Positions 8,755 to 17,540 of a stretch of DNA of 64,000 nt are shown in pieces. The translations under genes were made by a program, and so were the position numbers. Within the stretch, counting starts at the first letter, position 1. The number at the start of each line of letters is the position of its first letter. Source of the DNA: Thiorhodovibrio winogradskyi (GTDB lineage: Bacteria; Pseudomonadota; Gammaproteobacteria; Chromatiales; Chromatiaceae); contig NZ_CP121472.1 of the NCBI RefSeq assembly GCF_036208045.1, forward strand, positions 4,475,531-4,539,530. Reading direction: 5' to 3'. The notes under the pieces are model-generated. The model was given only the letters and a program-made list of their open reading frames with translations, did no database searches and had not been told where the DNA came from.

Positions 8755-10679
8755 TCCGGGTTGCGGGCGGTCTGTTTTTCTTCCAGCAGCGCCCAGCGTT
8801 CGTAGCATCGGGTTAGCTCCTGGGCGACGGCATCCAGGCGCGCGCTGGCTTCGGCGGCGAGGGTCTGGGCATCACCGCGCTGATAGAGCGCCGGATCGGC
8901 GAGCGCTTGTTCCAGCGCCTGCTGCTCCTGCTCCAGTGCCTCGATTTGGGCTGGCAGGGCGTCAAGTTCACGCTGATCCTTATAGCCCAGTTTGGTTGGC
9001 GCGCGCTTGGCCGGTTCCTTGCCCGGGGCCTTGGACGCGGCCGCGGGCTTGTCCGCCGATTGCCCCGTGGCCGCCGCGGGCGGCGCCGGACGTTGGCGCA
9101 GCCAGTCCTGATAGCCGCCGACGTACTCGACCACCCGCCCTGGGGCCTCGAACACCAGGCTGGAGGTGACCAGATTGTCGAGCAGCTCGCGGTCGTGACT
9201 GACGATCAGCAGGGTGCCGTCGAAGGCATACAGACGTTCCTCAAGCAGCTCCAGGGTTTCGGCGTCCAGATCGTTGGTTGGCTCGTCGAGCACCAGCAGA
9301 TTGGCCGGCAAGGTAAAGAGCTTGGCCAGCAGTAGGCGGTTGCGCTCGCCGCCGGACAAGGCTGACACCGGCTGACGGGCGCGCTCGGGCTCGAACAAAA
9401 AATCCTTGAGGTAACCGAGCACATGCTGGCTGCCGCCGGCAATCTCGATGCGCTCGCGCCCGCCGGCAAGGTTGTCGCAGACGCTTAAATTCGGATCGAG
9501 CTGGGCGCGCAGTTGGTCGAAATAAGCTACCTGCAGCCGCGTGCCGCGACGAATGGTCCCGCTGTCGGGTTCCAGCTCGCCAAGCAGCAATTTCAGCAAG
9601 GTGGTCTTGCCGACGCCATTGGGGCCGATCAGACCAACGCGGTCGCCGCGCAAAATGGTGGTATCCAGCCCGGTGACGATGGGCCGGTCCCCAAAGGCGA
9701 AGCATAGATCCTGGGTCTCGACCACCAGACGCCCACTGCGCTCGCCGCTGTCGATGCGCAGGCGCGCCTGGCCGCCGCGCTCGCGTCTTTGCTGGCGCTC
9801 CTGACGCAGGGCTTCCAGCGCCCGAACCCGGCCTTCGTTACGGGTGCGTCGCGCTTGCACGCCCTGGCGAATCCAGACTTCCTCGGCGGCAAGCTTTTTA
9901 TCAAAACGCGCGCGTTCCAGATCCTCGGCGTGCCAGCGCTCCTCGCGTCGGCGCAGATAGTTGGCGTAATCGCCCGGCCAATCGGTCAGTCGACCACGGT
10001 CGAGTTCCAGAATGCGCGTGGCCAGTCGCCTGAGAAAACGCCGGTCATGGGTGATGAACAAAAGCGCGCCGCGATAGCTCAGCAGGAAGTCTTCCAGCCA
10101 TTCGATGGCCTCGATATCCAGATGATTGGTGGGCTCGTCGAGCAACAGCAGGTCCGGCTCGCGCACCAGCGCCTGGGCCAGCAGCACCCGCCGCCGCCAA
10201 CCTCCGGAGAGGTCGCCGTAGCGCGCCTCGGCATCCAGCCCCAGACGGGTGATGACCCGCTCGGCGCGCTGCTCCAGCTCCCAGCCACCTTCGGCCTCCA
10301 GCCGCTGTTGAATGGCCGCCAGGCGTTCCATCTCGCCACTGCTCGCGCCATGGCCAACCCGCTGGCTGAGGCGATGGTATTCCCCGGCCAGAGTACCCAA
10401 ATCGCCCAAGCCGGCGGCGACTAACTCCAGCACGGTTTCAGCCCCGCCGGGCGGTGCCTCCTGCGCCAGGCGCGCGACCCGCTGCCCGGGTGCCAGGCGC
10501 ATCTCGCCGCCATCGGGCTGGATGTCGCCGGCGATAATACGCATGAGGGTGGATTTGCCCGCGCCATTGCGTCCGAGCAAGCAAACGCGCTCAGCCTTGT
10601 CGATATCGAGATCGACACCAGCGAGCAACGGCTCGGCGCCATAGGCCAGGGACAGGGCACGCAGGGATAAAATGGGCAT
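8751..10679 (-). CDS. uup: ABC-F ATPase, Uup type
   Basis: A 642-residue protein with two ABC ATPase domains and no membrane segments. Walker A motifs are GRNGAGKST (about residue 36) and GPNGVGKTT; ABC signatures are LSGGWRRRV and LSGGERNRL. After a Pro/Ala-rich linker the C-terminus is a coiled coil (ELDALPAQIEALEQEQQ), matching the Uup C-terminal domain. Length agrees with E. coli Uup (about 635). Uup proteins act in the cytoplasm on ribosomes or branched DNA and reduce precise transposon excision. No strong ribosome site is seen at the ATG. Confidence 0.88.
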   Translation of the reverse strand: MPILSLRALSLAYGAEPLLAGVDLDIDKAERVCLLGRNGAGKSTLMRIIAGDIQPDGGEMRLAPGQRVARLAQEAPPGGAETVLELVAAGLGDLGTLAGEYHRLSQRVGHGASSGEMERLAAIQQRLEAEGGWELEQRAERVITRLGLDAEARYGDLSGGWRRRVLLAQALVREPDLLLLDEPTNHLDIEAIEWLEDFLLSYRGALLFITHDRRFLRRLATRILELDRGRLTDWPGDYANYLRRREERWHAEDLERARFDKKLAAEEVWIRQGVQARRTRNEGRVRALEALRQERQQRRERGGQARLRIDSGERSGRLVVETQDLCFAFGDRPIVTGLDTTILRGDRVGLIGPNGVGKTTLLKLLLGELEPDSGTIRRGTRLQVAYFDQLRAQLDPNLSVCDNLAGGRERIEIAGGSQHVLGYLKDFLFEPERARQPVSALSGGERNRLLLAKLFTLPANLLVLDEPTNDLDAETLELLEERLYAFDGTLLIVSHDRELLDNLVTSSLVFEAPGRVVEYVGGYQDWLRQRPAPPAAATGQSADKPAAASKAPGKEPAKRAPTKLGYKDQRELDALPAQIEALEQEQQALEQALADPALYQRGDAQTLAAEASARLDAVAQELTRCYERWALLEEKQTARNPD

Positions 10680-10935
10680 AAGCGTCGGTCAGAGCAGTCT
10701 TGGGCGGCGGCTTCCGCGCATTCGGGACAATCCGTCATGATAGCGCAGGATGACGCCCATGCCCGACTACAGCGGGGGCGAAAATCCGGTACACTTCCGC
10801 ACAAGCGCCCGGCAGGCCAGACAGCCATCGCCAAATTGCAATGACAGGACGCATTGCCAGTCTCGCCCTGGCACCTGATCCAGCATCAGCATCCAAACAC
10901 CCGCATTCACTATCACCACAGGGGCCGTGATCCGC

Positions 10936-11643
10936 ATGAGCAAGCCCATCACCTTTCACGAAGCCTGGACCGGCGAGGCCGACTGCCGCAACTGCGCCCT
11001 GCGCCAGTCGGTCCTCTTCGCCGGCCTGCAGGAAAAAGATTTCGAGACCATTCACGAGCCGATTGAGCAGTCCAGCCTCAAACCCGGCACCACCCTCTAC
11101 CAGACCAATGACCAGGGCGAATTCATGTTCACCGTGCGCTCGGGTGCGCTCAAGCTGGTCCAGTATCTGCCCGACGGCAGCCAGCGCATTGTGCGCATCG
11201 TGCGCGCCACCGATGTCCTTGGGCTGGAGGCACTGCTCGGCGAGGGCTACCAGCACGACGCCATCGCCTTGCAGCCGACCGAACTCTGCCGCTTCCCGAC
11301 CCGCACGGTGCAGCAACTCGCACAGGACAACCCCAGCCTGCATCGTGAACTCATGGCGCGCTGGCAGCATGCCCTGAATGAAGCCGACGCCTGGCTGACA
11401 GAACTCTCCACCGGCTCCGCGCGGCAGCGCGTCGCCCGCCTGCTGCTACGTCTGGTGCGTGATCGCGAATCGAGCGAGTGCCAGCTCTTTAGCCGGGAGG
11501 ACATGGGCGCCATGCTCGGCATCACCACCGAGACCGCCAGCCGCACCATTGCCGGCTTCAAGCGCGAAAGCCTGATCGTCGAGTCGCGTCCCAACAACTT
11601 CCTGCTCGACATCGCCAATCTGCGCCGCATTGCCGAGGATTGA
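10936..11643 (+). CDS. FNR/CRP-family transcription regulator with incomplete cysteine set
   Basis: A 235-residue regulator with a cyclic-nucleotide-like sensor fold, dimerisation helix and C-terminal winged helix. The recognition helix reads TTETASRTIAGF, holding the E--SR pattern of FNR that reads TTGAT half-sites. Cysteines matching FNR Cys20, Cys23 and Cys122 are present (C17, C20, C118), but the one matching Cys29 is a valine, so a normal [4Fe-4S] cluster looks unlikely without another ligand. ATG 10936 is preferred over GTG 10927 because AGGGG is 11 bases upstream. The next gene, a SLAC1/TDT membrane protein, is a likely target. Confidence 0.85.
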   Translation: MSKPITFHEAWTGEADCRNCALRQSVLFAGLQEKDFETIHEPIEQSSLKPGTTLYQTNDQGEFMFTVRSGALKLVQYLPDGSQRIVRIVRATDVLGLEALLGEGYQHDAIALQPTELCRFPTRTVQQLAQDNPSLHRELMARWQHALNEADAWLTELSTGSARQRVARLLLRLVRDRESSECQLFSREDMGAMLGITTETASRTIAGFKRESLIVESRPNNFLLDIANLRRIAED

Positions 11644-11760
11644 ATCACCACCTGAAGTATTGCGCCTTTTCAATGCGACCACCGGATTCGGAGATTACCC
11701 TGCCGCCAACCTTGATGCTCGCGCATCCCAGCTCCCTCCGCATCCAGCGTCGATGATTCC

Positions 11761-12783
11761 ATGACCACGCCTGCCGCTACAACCGCCGCGCCCGAACCCC
11801 GCCTCAAACACTTCCCGGTCGCCTTCTTCGCCATCGTCATGGGCCTGACCGGCGTCTCCATTGCCTGGCACAAGGCGCAGAGCACCTTTGGCATCACCAT
11901 CGACATGGCCGGCGGCCTGCTGTGGGTCGCCATCGGCGTCTTCGCCCTGGCAGTGGCGCTGTATCTGACCAAGCTGGCGCGCTTCCCCCAGGCCGTGATC
12001 AAGGAAATCGGCAATCCGGTGCAGCTCAATTTTTTCCCGACCATCTCCATCAGCCTGCTGCTGCTCGGCATCGCCTTGCTGACCACGGCTCCCGCGGTGG
12101 CCGAAGTGCTGTGGATGCTCGGCACGGCCCTGCATCTGCTGCTCACCATTTATGTGATGAGCGTGTGGATGCACCACGACCATTTCGAGATTCATCACAT
12201 CAACCCGGCCTGGTTTATTCCCATTGTCGGCAATGTGCTGGTCCCCATCGCTGGCGTCCCTCTGGGGTATGGCGAGCTGTCCTGGTTCTTTTTCAGCATC
12301 GGCCTGCTGTTCTGGCTGGTGATGCTGACCATCATCATCTACCGCATGCTCTTTCATCACCCGCTGCCAGAACGCCTGATGCCGACCTTCTTCATCCTGA
12401 TCGCGCCACCGGCGGTCGGCTTCATCGCCTACGCGCGCCTGAGCGGCCTCATGGCAATGGGCCCAACAATGGTCACGGACATGGCCGGCCCGGATGCCTT
12501 CGCGCGCATCCTCTACTACAGCGGGCTCTTCCTCACTCTGCTGCTGGCGACCCAAATCGGGCGCTTCCTGCGCATTCAGTTCTACCTGTCCTGGTGGGCC
12601 TACTCCTTCCCACTCGCGGCCATCACCATTGCCACCTTAATGATGTACGAACTCACCGGACTGCGGGCCTTTGCCATCATTGGCTGGATTTTGCTCGCGG
12701 CTGTCACACTGGTGGTGCTTTTTTTGCTATTTCGCACCGCGCAGGCCATTGGCGCCAAGCAGATCTGCATGCCGCACGTCTGA
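11761..12783 (+). CDS. SLAC1/TDT-family anion channel or exporter
   Basis: A 340-residue membrane protein with about ten hydrophobic helices. The opening after residue 16 (HFPVAFFAIVMGLTGVSIAW) is typical of the TDT/SLAC1 family (TehA, Mae1, Ssu1). Family members move small anions such as tellurite-related species, malate, sulfite or nitrate. The substrate cannot be read from the sequence. It lies 117 bases after the FNR-like regulator on the same strand, which suggests redox or anion-dependent control. Sulfite export is a possible role in a sulfur oxidiser with soeABC nearby, but this is speculative. Confidence 0.8.
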   Translation: MTTPAATTAAPEPRLKHFPVAFFAIVMGLTGVSIAWHKAQSTFGITIDMAGGLLWVAIGVFALAVALYLTKLARFPQAVIKEIGNPVQLNFFPTISISLLLLGIALLTTAPAVAEVLWMLGTALHLLLTIYVMSVWMHHDHFEIHHINPAWFIPIVGNVLVPIAGVPLGYGELSWFFFSIGLLFWLVMLTIIIYRMLFHHPLPERLMPTFFILIAPPAVGFIAYARLSGLMAMGPTMVTDMAGPDAFARILYYSGLFLTLLLATQIGRFLRIQFYLSWWAYSFPLAAITIATLMMYELTGLRAFAIIGWILLAAVTLVVLFLLFRTAQAIGAKQICMPHV

Positions 12784-12871
12784 ACACCCCTGTAACGGCT
12801 TTCAACTTACAACCACTCAAATAGCCACGGGCTGCCGCGACCTTCTGCCGGCAGCAGGACGCATACATGCG

Positions 12872-13303
12872 ATGAAACATCAGCTATTATTCGAGAAATA
12901 TCCGCTGTTCGTCATGGAAATCGGCCGCGATGAGACTGACTTCGACTCGGTCGACGCCATCTGCGACCACCTGCGCGAGCGCATCGACGCACACCGCTGC
13001 GCCCAATTCATCGCTGTGTTCGATCACTACGCCCACACTTGCGCCCTGCCGGAAGGCCATGTCGATGACGACATCAGGGCCGCCAAGAACGTGATCTTTT
13101 GCTTTGGCATCGCCCTCCCCTGCCCCGAGGCCCTGGCCGTGCGCCCGCGCTCCATCGGCGTGGCCGAAACCTCGCGCGGCTTTATGATCAGCTTCATGGA
13201 AACCCCCATGCCCATCGCCAACACCGCCATGGAAGACTGGGCAGAAGGACTGCGCCATACCCAGTCCGACAACAGCAGCGCCAACAGCCAGCAGGCCGCC
13301 TGA
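12872..13303 (+). CDS. Conserved hypothetical protein next to NifX-like gene
   Basis: A protein of 143 residues starting MKHQLLFEKYPLFVMEIGRD; I cannot name the family with confidence. It is soluble, with cysteines at CDHL, HRCAQF, TCALPEG and the pair FCFGIALPCPEA. The frame extends upstream, but this ATG fits the start of the conserved-looking sequence. The TGA overlaps the next ATG by one base (TGATG), so it is translationally coupled to the NifX-like protein. The pair may work together, perhaps in metal-cofactor or sulfur handling; this is inference from arrangement only. Confidence 0.6.
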   Translation: MKHQLLFEKYPLFVMEIGRDETDFDSVDAICDHLRERIDAHRCAQFIAVFDHYAHTCALPEGHVDDDIRAAKNVIFCFGIALPCPEALAVRPRSIGVAETSRGFMISFMETPMPIANTAMEDWAEGLRHTQSDNSSANSQQAA

Positions 13304-13650
13304 TGCGCATCGCCGTCAGCAGCCAGAACTTCCGCACCATCACCAGCCACGCCGGCAAAAGCCGCCGCTTTATGCTGTTCGACATCGGCCCCGACAGCGG
13401 CATCACCGAGCGTGAGCGCCTAGATCTGCCCAAAGGCCAAAGCCTGCACGACACCCAGGGGCCAGATCACCCGCTGTTCGAGCGCGGCCTCACCCACCTA
13501 CTCACCGGCGGCGCCGGCGAACGCTTCATCGAGCGCATGGCCGCCCGGGGGATTGAGGTCATACAGACCAGCGAGCCCGAGATCGATAAAGCACTCAATG
13601 CGCTAGCCGCTGGTAAGACCCTGCCACCCGCCGCGCCGCACGAGCACTGA
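13303..13650 (+). CDS. NifX/NifB-type dinitrogenase iron-molybdenum cofactor domain protein
   Basis: A 115-residue protein with the small NifX/NafY-like fold: it begins MRIAVSSQNFRTITSHAGK and has a later GAGERFIERMAARGIEV segment, the usual pattern for the family. Members bind FeMo-cofactor precursors or related metal-sulfur clusters, but many stand-alone copies occur outside nif clusters and have unknown roles. No nif gene is seen nearby. The start codon overlaps the stop of the preceding gene by one base. Confidence 0.75.
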   Translation: MRIAVSSQNFRTITSHAGKSRRFMLFDIGPDSGITERERLDLPKGQSLHDTQGPDHPLFERGLTHLLTGGAGERFIERMAARGIEVIQTSEPEIDKALNALAAGKTLPPAAPHEH

Positions 13651-13682
13651 GCCGCGCCCGCCATCGGCCTGACGGGAGACAG

Positions 13683-15542
13683 ATGACACTCAACGCCTCG
13701 CGGTTTCTGGCTCCCGAGCAACGGATGCCGCGATTCGACCCCACCGCGGACGACGCGGCACTGCTGCGAGCGCTCATGAGTTCCATCCGCCAGACGACAG
13801 GCTCGCCGGACCCAGCACCTAAAGCAGTCGCCCCCCCAGATGAGCTGGATGCGCTCTTTGCCAACTCAAGCTTTCCCAAAGGCCATGGCCGGCTCACCCT
13901 GGTGCTCTACGCGCCCGGTCACAGCCGCATTATTGTCAGCCGTGGTCCCAGCAAAAACGGGGCACCGTCCTTTGCCGAAGCCTTTGGGCGACTCCTGCGA
14001 CATCCCCGAGTCCCGGCGCTGGCGGCCCTGGATTTTCGGCTGCAAATCGACTTCACAACCTCGGCGTCGCGCCCTGTCGACATCTACCGCGTCGGCATGG
14101 CCCAACAAGGCGAGCGTCATTTCGAGATTGGCCTGGACGGCTTGCTGTTCAAAGACAGTCAGGGTAAGGCGCAGATCTTCCTGCCCGGAGACGCTTACGT
14201 TCGCTCCATCATGGGCATGGGCCAACTACGCGATTATCTGCGCCTGACGCACAGCGAGGAACATCTGCGCGGCACCCAGTTCGCGTGCTTTCAAACCCAA
14301 AGCTATCTGGCCTCGGGCGAGCGCTGGCTGCGACTCTATCGCGGATACCCTCTGGTCGGCCCCCTCACCAAAGACAAGGTCGCGCACGCGCTGAGCCTGG
14401 CCATTGATCACATCAAACACACGCAACAGCCCGACGGACGTTTTCTTTATTATTACGACGCGGCACGTGATTCCCGCCGCGATCATGAACACCCCAAACG
14501 CGACCCGGATAAAAACCCTTTCTACAATATCCTCAGACACGCCGGCGGCGGACTCACCTGCATTTATCACGAGAAGTACAACAAAACCGGCGACACCCTG
14601 CCCAACATTGCGCGCGCGCTCGACTTCCTGGTCGCCAGCACAAAGTTTGCCGAGTACAAAGGCCAAACCGGCGCTTTTATCTATAGCGAAAAAAAGGCCA
14701 AGCTCGGCGGTACCGGCGTCGCGCTCTATCTTGCCAGCGAATACCAACTGCTCACCGGCGATACTCGTTATGAACACTGGTGCCATCAACTCGCCTGGCA
14801 CCTGCTGCACCAAATCACTGAGACTGGCGAGTTCATTTACTACAACATCTATCTCGACCGCCCCATCACGCCCGAGGAAAACCACAAGTACTTTTCCTTC
14901 TATTATCCGGGCGAGGCCGTCTGTGGTCTGGCCAAGTATCTGCACCTAGCCGCGCCGGATCAGCGCGAATCGTTTTTTAACGGGCTACGCAAGGCCTTGC
15001 ACTACCTGCTGATGGTCCGCCCGCACGAGCGCGCCAAGGAATACACCCTCGTCCCATCTGATTCCTGGCTGATGATGGGCATTATGGAGCTGTGGGATTT
15101 CCCGCAACTGCGCAATGCCGCCTATGCCGACTTTGTCTTTGCCGACGCACGCAAAATGATAGGTCAGCTCTACACTGTCAAAGATGCGCCCTACCCCGAC
15201 TACGCCGGCGCCTTTTACTACAGATTCGGCGATTATCCCTATGCCGATGGCGCCCGCTGCGAAGGGCTGCTTGGCGCTTACGAACTCGCCGTCAAAATGG
15301 GCGAGGACACACTCGCCAGCGACCTCTGGAGCGCCATCCAACTCGCCGCCTGGTCGGTCATGCACCTGGTCAACACCAAGGACGCCATCTACGCCGCCCC
15401 CAACCCAAAGCTAGCCCTTGGCGGTATCCGCTTTAAATACACCAGACAATGGTTCCGCATCGACACCATCCAGCACGTAGCCTGCTTTTACGCCAAGATG
15501 CTGCGACATTGGCCGGCCGAGCCAAACTCGATTAGATGCTGA
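13683..15542 (+). CDS. Large protein with putative AMMECR1-like and alpha/alpha-barrel domains
   Basis: A 619-residue soluble protein without a signal peptide. Residues about 60-190 contain IGLDGLLFKDSQGKAQIFLP, which resembles AMMECR1-type domains. Residues about 230-610 show repeated helical, aromatic-rich segments (QPDGRFLYYYD, SFYYPGEAVCGLAKYL, PYADGARCEGLLGAYELA) like six-hairpin glycosidase or epimerase folds. Both domain readings are from pattern only. It starts 32 bases after the NifX-like gene and may share its transcript. A sugar-processing role would be a guess. Confidence 0.6.
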   Translation: MTLNASRFLAPEQRMPRFDPTADDAALLRALMSSIRQTTGSPDPAPKAVAPPDELDALFANSSFPKGHGRLTLVLYAPGHSRIIVSRGPSKNGAPSFAEAFGRLLRHPRVPALAALDFRLQIDFTTSASRPVDIYRVGMAQQGERHFEIGLDGLLFKDSQGKAQIFLPGDAYVRSIMGMGQLRDYLRLTHSEEHLRGTQFACFQTQSYLASGERWLRLYRGYPLVGPLTKDKVAHALSLAIDHIKHTQQPDGRFLYYYDAARDSRRDHEHPKRDPDKNPFYNILRHAGGGLTCIYHEKYNKTGDTLPNIARALDFLVASTKFAEYKGQTGAFIYSEKKAKLGGTGVALYLASEYQLLTGDTRYEHWCHQLAWHLLHQITETGEFIYYNIYLDRPITPEENHKYFSFYYPGEAVCGLAKYLHLAAPDQRESFFNGLRKALHYLLMVRPHERAKEYTLVPSDSWLMMGIMELWDFPQLRNAAYADFVFADARKMIGQLYTVKDAPYPDYAGAFYYRFGDYPYADGARCEGLLGAYELAVKMGEDTLASDLWSAIQLAAWSVMHLVNTKDAIYAAPNPKLALGGIRFKYTRQWFRIDTIQHVACFYAKMLRHWPAEPNSIRC

Positions 15543-15558
15543 CTTGGCCAAAAATCAC

Positions 15559-15750
15559 CTAGAAAAGCGCAGGCAATCGATTCCAACCGCGAATACGCAC
15601 CCCCAGACCTTCCATGGCCTCCTGACCGCCATAGATAAGGTCCGAGTAGATCTTGCGCAGTGCTTCGGTCACAAAGGTGTCGGGGGAGATGACCATCCGC
15701 TCCAGGTCGAGATCGGCCAAAATATGCAAAATCCCCCAGCATGTCCCCAC
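15559..15750 (-). pseudogene. Remnant of an Rpn-family nuclease gene
   Basis: On the minus strand about 25 codons (around 15648-15722) match the three intact rpn genes downstream: LADLDLERMVISPDTFVTEA followed by LRKIYSDLIY. The sequence then diverges (GGQEAMEGLGVRIRGWNR) and stops. Start, most of the nuclease core and the middle of the protein are missing. It is the decayed fourth copy of the family in this region. Confidence 0.8.
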
Positions 15751-15821
15751 CGCTTATCACAAAATCATGCTAGCCTTTCAAAAAACTCAAACCCTTGCCT
15801 GACAGAACGCAGAGGCTCGAT

Positions 15822-16061
15822 ATGACTCAAAGCTACACGGCGAGATACACCAAAATCGCTTCTGGATACCTTGGCCAACTCATCGAGTGGCCCGAGGTTC
15901 TGACCGAAGGCGCCAGCTTGGAGGAGTGCCGTCAATTGCTTCGAGATGCGCTAAACGAGATGGTTTTGGCTTATCAAGCACTCGGCAAGGAGACGCCCAG
16001 CAGCAACAGCTTACTGGAACAAGTTCCCGTGGAGATCGTTGATGTCGGTGAAGCGGCGTGA
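15822..16061 (+). CDS. hicB: HicB-type antitoxin
   Basis: A 79-residue protein with the HicB partial RNase H-like fold: YTARYTKIASGYLGQLIEWP, then ASLEECRQLLRDALNEMVLA. ATG 15822 is chosen because AGAGG lies seven bases upstream. It overlaps hicA by 20 bases, so it is an antitoxin-first HicBA module. HicB neutralises the HicA mRNA interferase and usually represses the operon. No extra DNA-binding domain is obvious at this length. Confidence 0.85.
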   Translation: MTQSYTARYTKIASGYLGQLIEWPEVLTEGASLEECRQLLRDALNEMVLAYQALGKETPSSNSLLEQVPVEIVDVGEAA

Positions 16062-16230
16062 CCTTGTTCGGTATTTAGAGTCCAAGGGTTTCTATCTTTT
16101 GCGTGAAGGTGCCAATCATTCCATCTATTCAGATGGCGTCAGAGTAATCCCGGTGAAGAGACATCGGCAACTCGATCGAATCACGGCAAACGAGCTGTGC
16201 AAGCAAGCCGGGCTCGATCCGAAATATTGA
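16042..16230 (+). CDS. hicA: HicA-type mRNA interferase toxin
   Basis: A 62-residue HicA toxin with a dsRBD-like fold: KRRDLVRYLESKGFYLLREG, then NHSIYSD with the family catalytic histidine, and VIPVKRHRQLDRITANELCK. It degrades mRNA when not bound by HicB. The start ATG at 16042 has GGAG about eight bases upstream and lies inside the hicB reading frame. The length is usual for the family and no damage is seen. Confidence 0.87.
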   Translation: MSVKRRDLVRYLESKGFYLLREGANHSIYSDGVRVIPVKRHRQLDRITANELCKQAGLDPKY

Positions 16231-16299
16231 CAACCTATCGACCCAATAACAATAACCAGTGCCGCATCATCATCAAGCTCGCGAAATAGCTTTGTTACA

Positions 16300-17250
16300 T
16301 CAATGCAAAACCTCGTCGAGACTGCGCGCATCAATGGCTCGATCAAACCAAATGAGCAGGGTGTTTGAATCGGCTTCGGTGATTCGGGTCAGGATGGGCT
16401 CGCTGGGCGGGCCGAATTTGCGCTCGATCAGACGCAGCAGCGACCGCGCTTGCCCGCGCTCCTCTCCGCGCTGTTCACCTTGGGCAATGTAGCGATCAAT
16501 AAAGGTTTCCATCAGCGGCTCTCCAGGAAAAGTCTGTTCAATCAGGGTGCGCGCTTGGCGCTCATCAAGGCGACCGGTTCCTTGGACATAGTAACGCAGC
16601 AAGGATTCGAGGATGTCTAGCGCGGTGGCGTCGCGCCCAACTTTGGCGATCAGCCCAAGCAGTTCCCGCAAGCGCTCCTCGGGCTGGTCAGAGTAGATAT
16701 GGCGCAGCGCGAGTTGAACCAGCCGGGACAACACCCCGCCCTTGATATCGGTGGCGCTTCTGGCTGAGATGTCGTGCAGCGCATAGCCAAATTGCGGCAC
16801 ATAGGGCTTGATGGACTCGGGTAACGGGTCGATTAGGTCGTGGAAATGCGCCGGGGCACGCCATTGTTGCTGGCCGTGATACAGCACCAAGGGATAAATG
16901 GGCGGCAGGCGCTTGGCCTTGGGGTTCTGGTCGCGATACAGCTCGCCGCTGGCGACCATGTAGCGCAGCAGTTGCAGCAGTACCCAATGCTCTGGCTGAC
17001 TTTTGTGCTCAAACAGCAGATACACCGACAAGGTGGTACTACCGCGATAGGGAATCTGGTAGATCAGGTCCGAGTAGATCTTGCGCAGTGCCTCGGTCAC
17101 AAAGGTGTCAGGGGAGATGACCAATCGCTCCAGGTCGAGATCGGCGAGCAAGGCCGGCGGCAGCGTCTGCCCAAGGAAGTCACGCGCGATGACCGGTCGC
17201 ACGAAGTTCTCGCGGAAAAAGCAATCATGCGGCGTGGGGGTGGTGGTCAT
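16300..17250 (-). CDS. Rpn-family recombination-promoting nuclease, copy 1
   Basis: A 316-residue protein of the Rpn/PD-(D/E)XK nuclease (transposase_31) family. Active-site residues are visible as D61 (YSDLIY), E81 and K83 (FEHKS). E. coli Rpn proteins are DNA endonucleases that raise RecA-independent recombination and have been linked to phage defence. The C-terminal linker has the shortest form among the three copies, EQRGEERGQ, without the EKRG expansion. It is the copy farthest downstream in transcription order. Confidence 0.87.
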   Translation of the reverse strand: MTTTPTPHDCFFRENFVRPVIARDFLGQTLPPALLADLDLERLVISPDTFVTEALRKIYSDLIYQIPYRGSTTLSVYLLFEHKSQPEHWVLLQLLRYMVASGELYRDQNPKAKRLPPIYPLVLYHGQQQWRAPAHFHDLIDPLPESIKPYVPQFGYALHDISARSATDIKGGVLSRLVQLALRHIYSDQPEERLRELLGLIAKVGRDATALDILESLLRYYVQGTGRLDERQARTLIEQTFPGEPLMETFIDRYIAQGEQRGEERGQARSLLRLIERKFGPPSEPILTRITEADSNTLLIWFDRAIDARSLDEVLH

Positions 17251-17365
17251 ATCCCTTGATCAAAACGGAGTCGATCTCTGCATTGCCTAAGGATGCCTGG
17301 AAACAATTTGGGCTTGATCATAACCCGGGCCATCCTGAAAGAAAGAGCGGGGCATCGTGGCGGTA

Positions 17366-17393
17366 GGGTGGACAAGCGAAGCGCAGTCCACCC
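17366..17393. repeat. Intergenic hairpin GGGTGGAC/GTCCACCC, copy 1
   Basis: GGGTGGAC (17366-17373) and GTCCACCC (17386-17393) form an 8-base stem around AAGCGAAGCGCA, in the gap between rpn copies 1 and 2. A matching hairpin lies in the next unit. Similar GGTGGAC...GTCCACC hairpins are dispersed in many proteobacterial genomes. Confidence 0.7.
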
Positions 17394-17540
17394 AGGCCTG
17401 CGCAACTGTTTAGCCAGCGCCAGGCTTCGATAGTCGCGAGGTTATTACTCCCGAGCAGCTCCTTGAGATCAAGCCATTTGAGCCGAGCCGATCCCCGGGG
17501 ACCAGCCACTTGAGCCGATCCTCGACATAGCTCTGGTACA

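Noticed and set aside
15795-15821. Upstream extension of hicB to 15795
   Set aside because: The ATG at 15822 has AGAGG in the right place; the extension adds residues unlike HicB.
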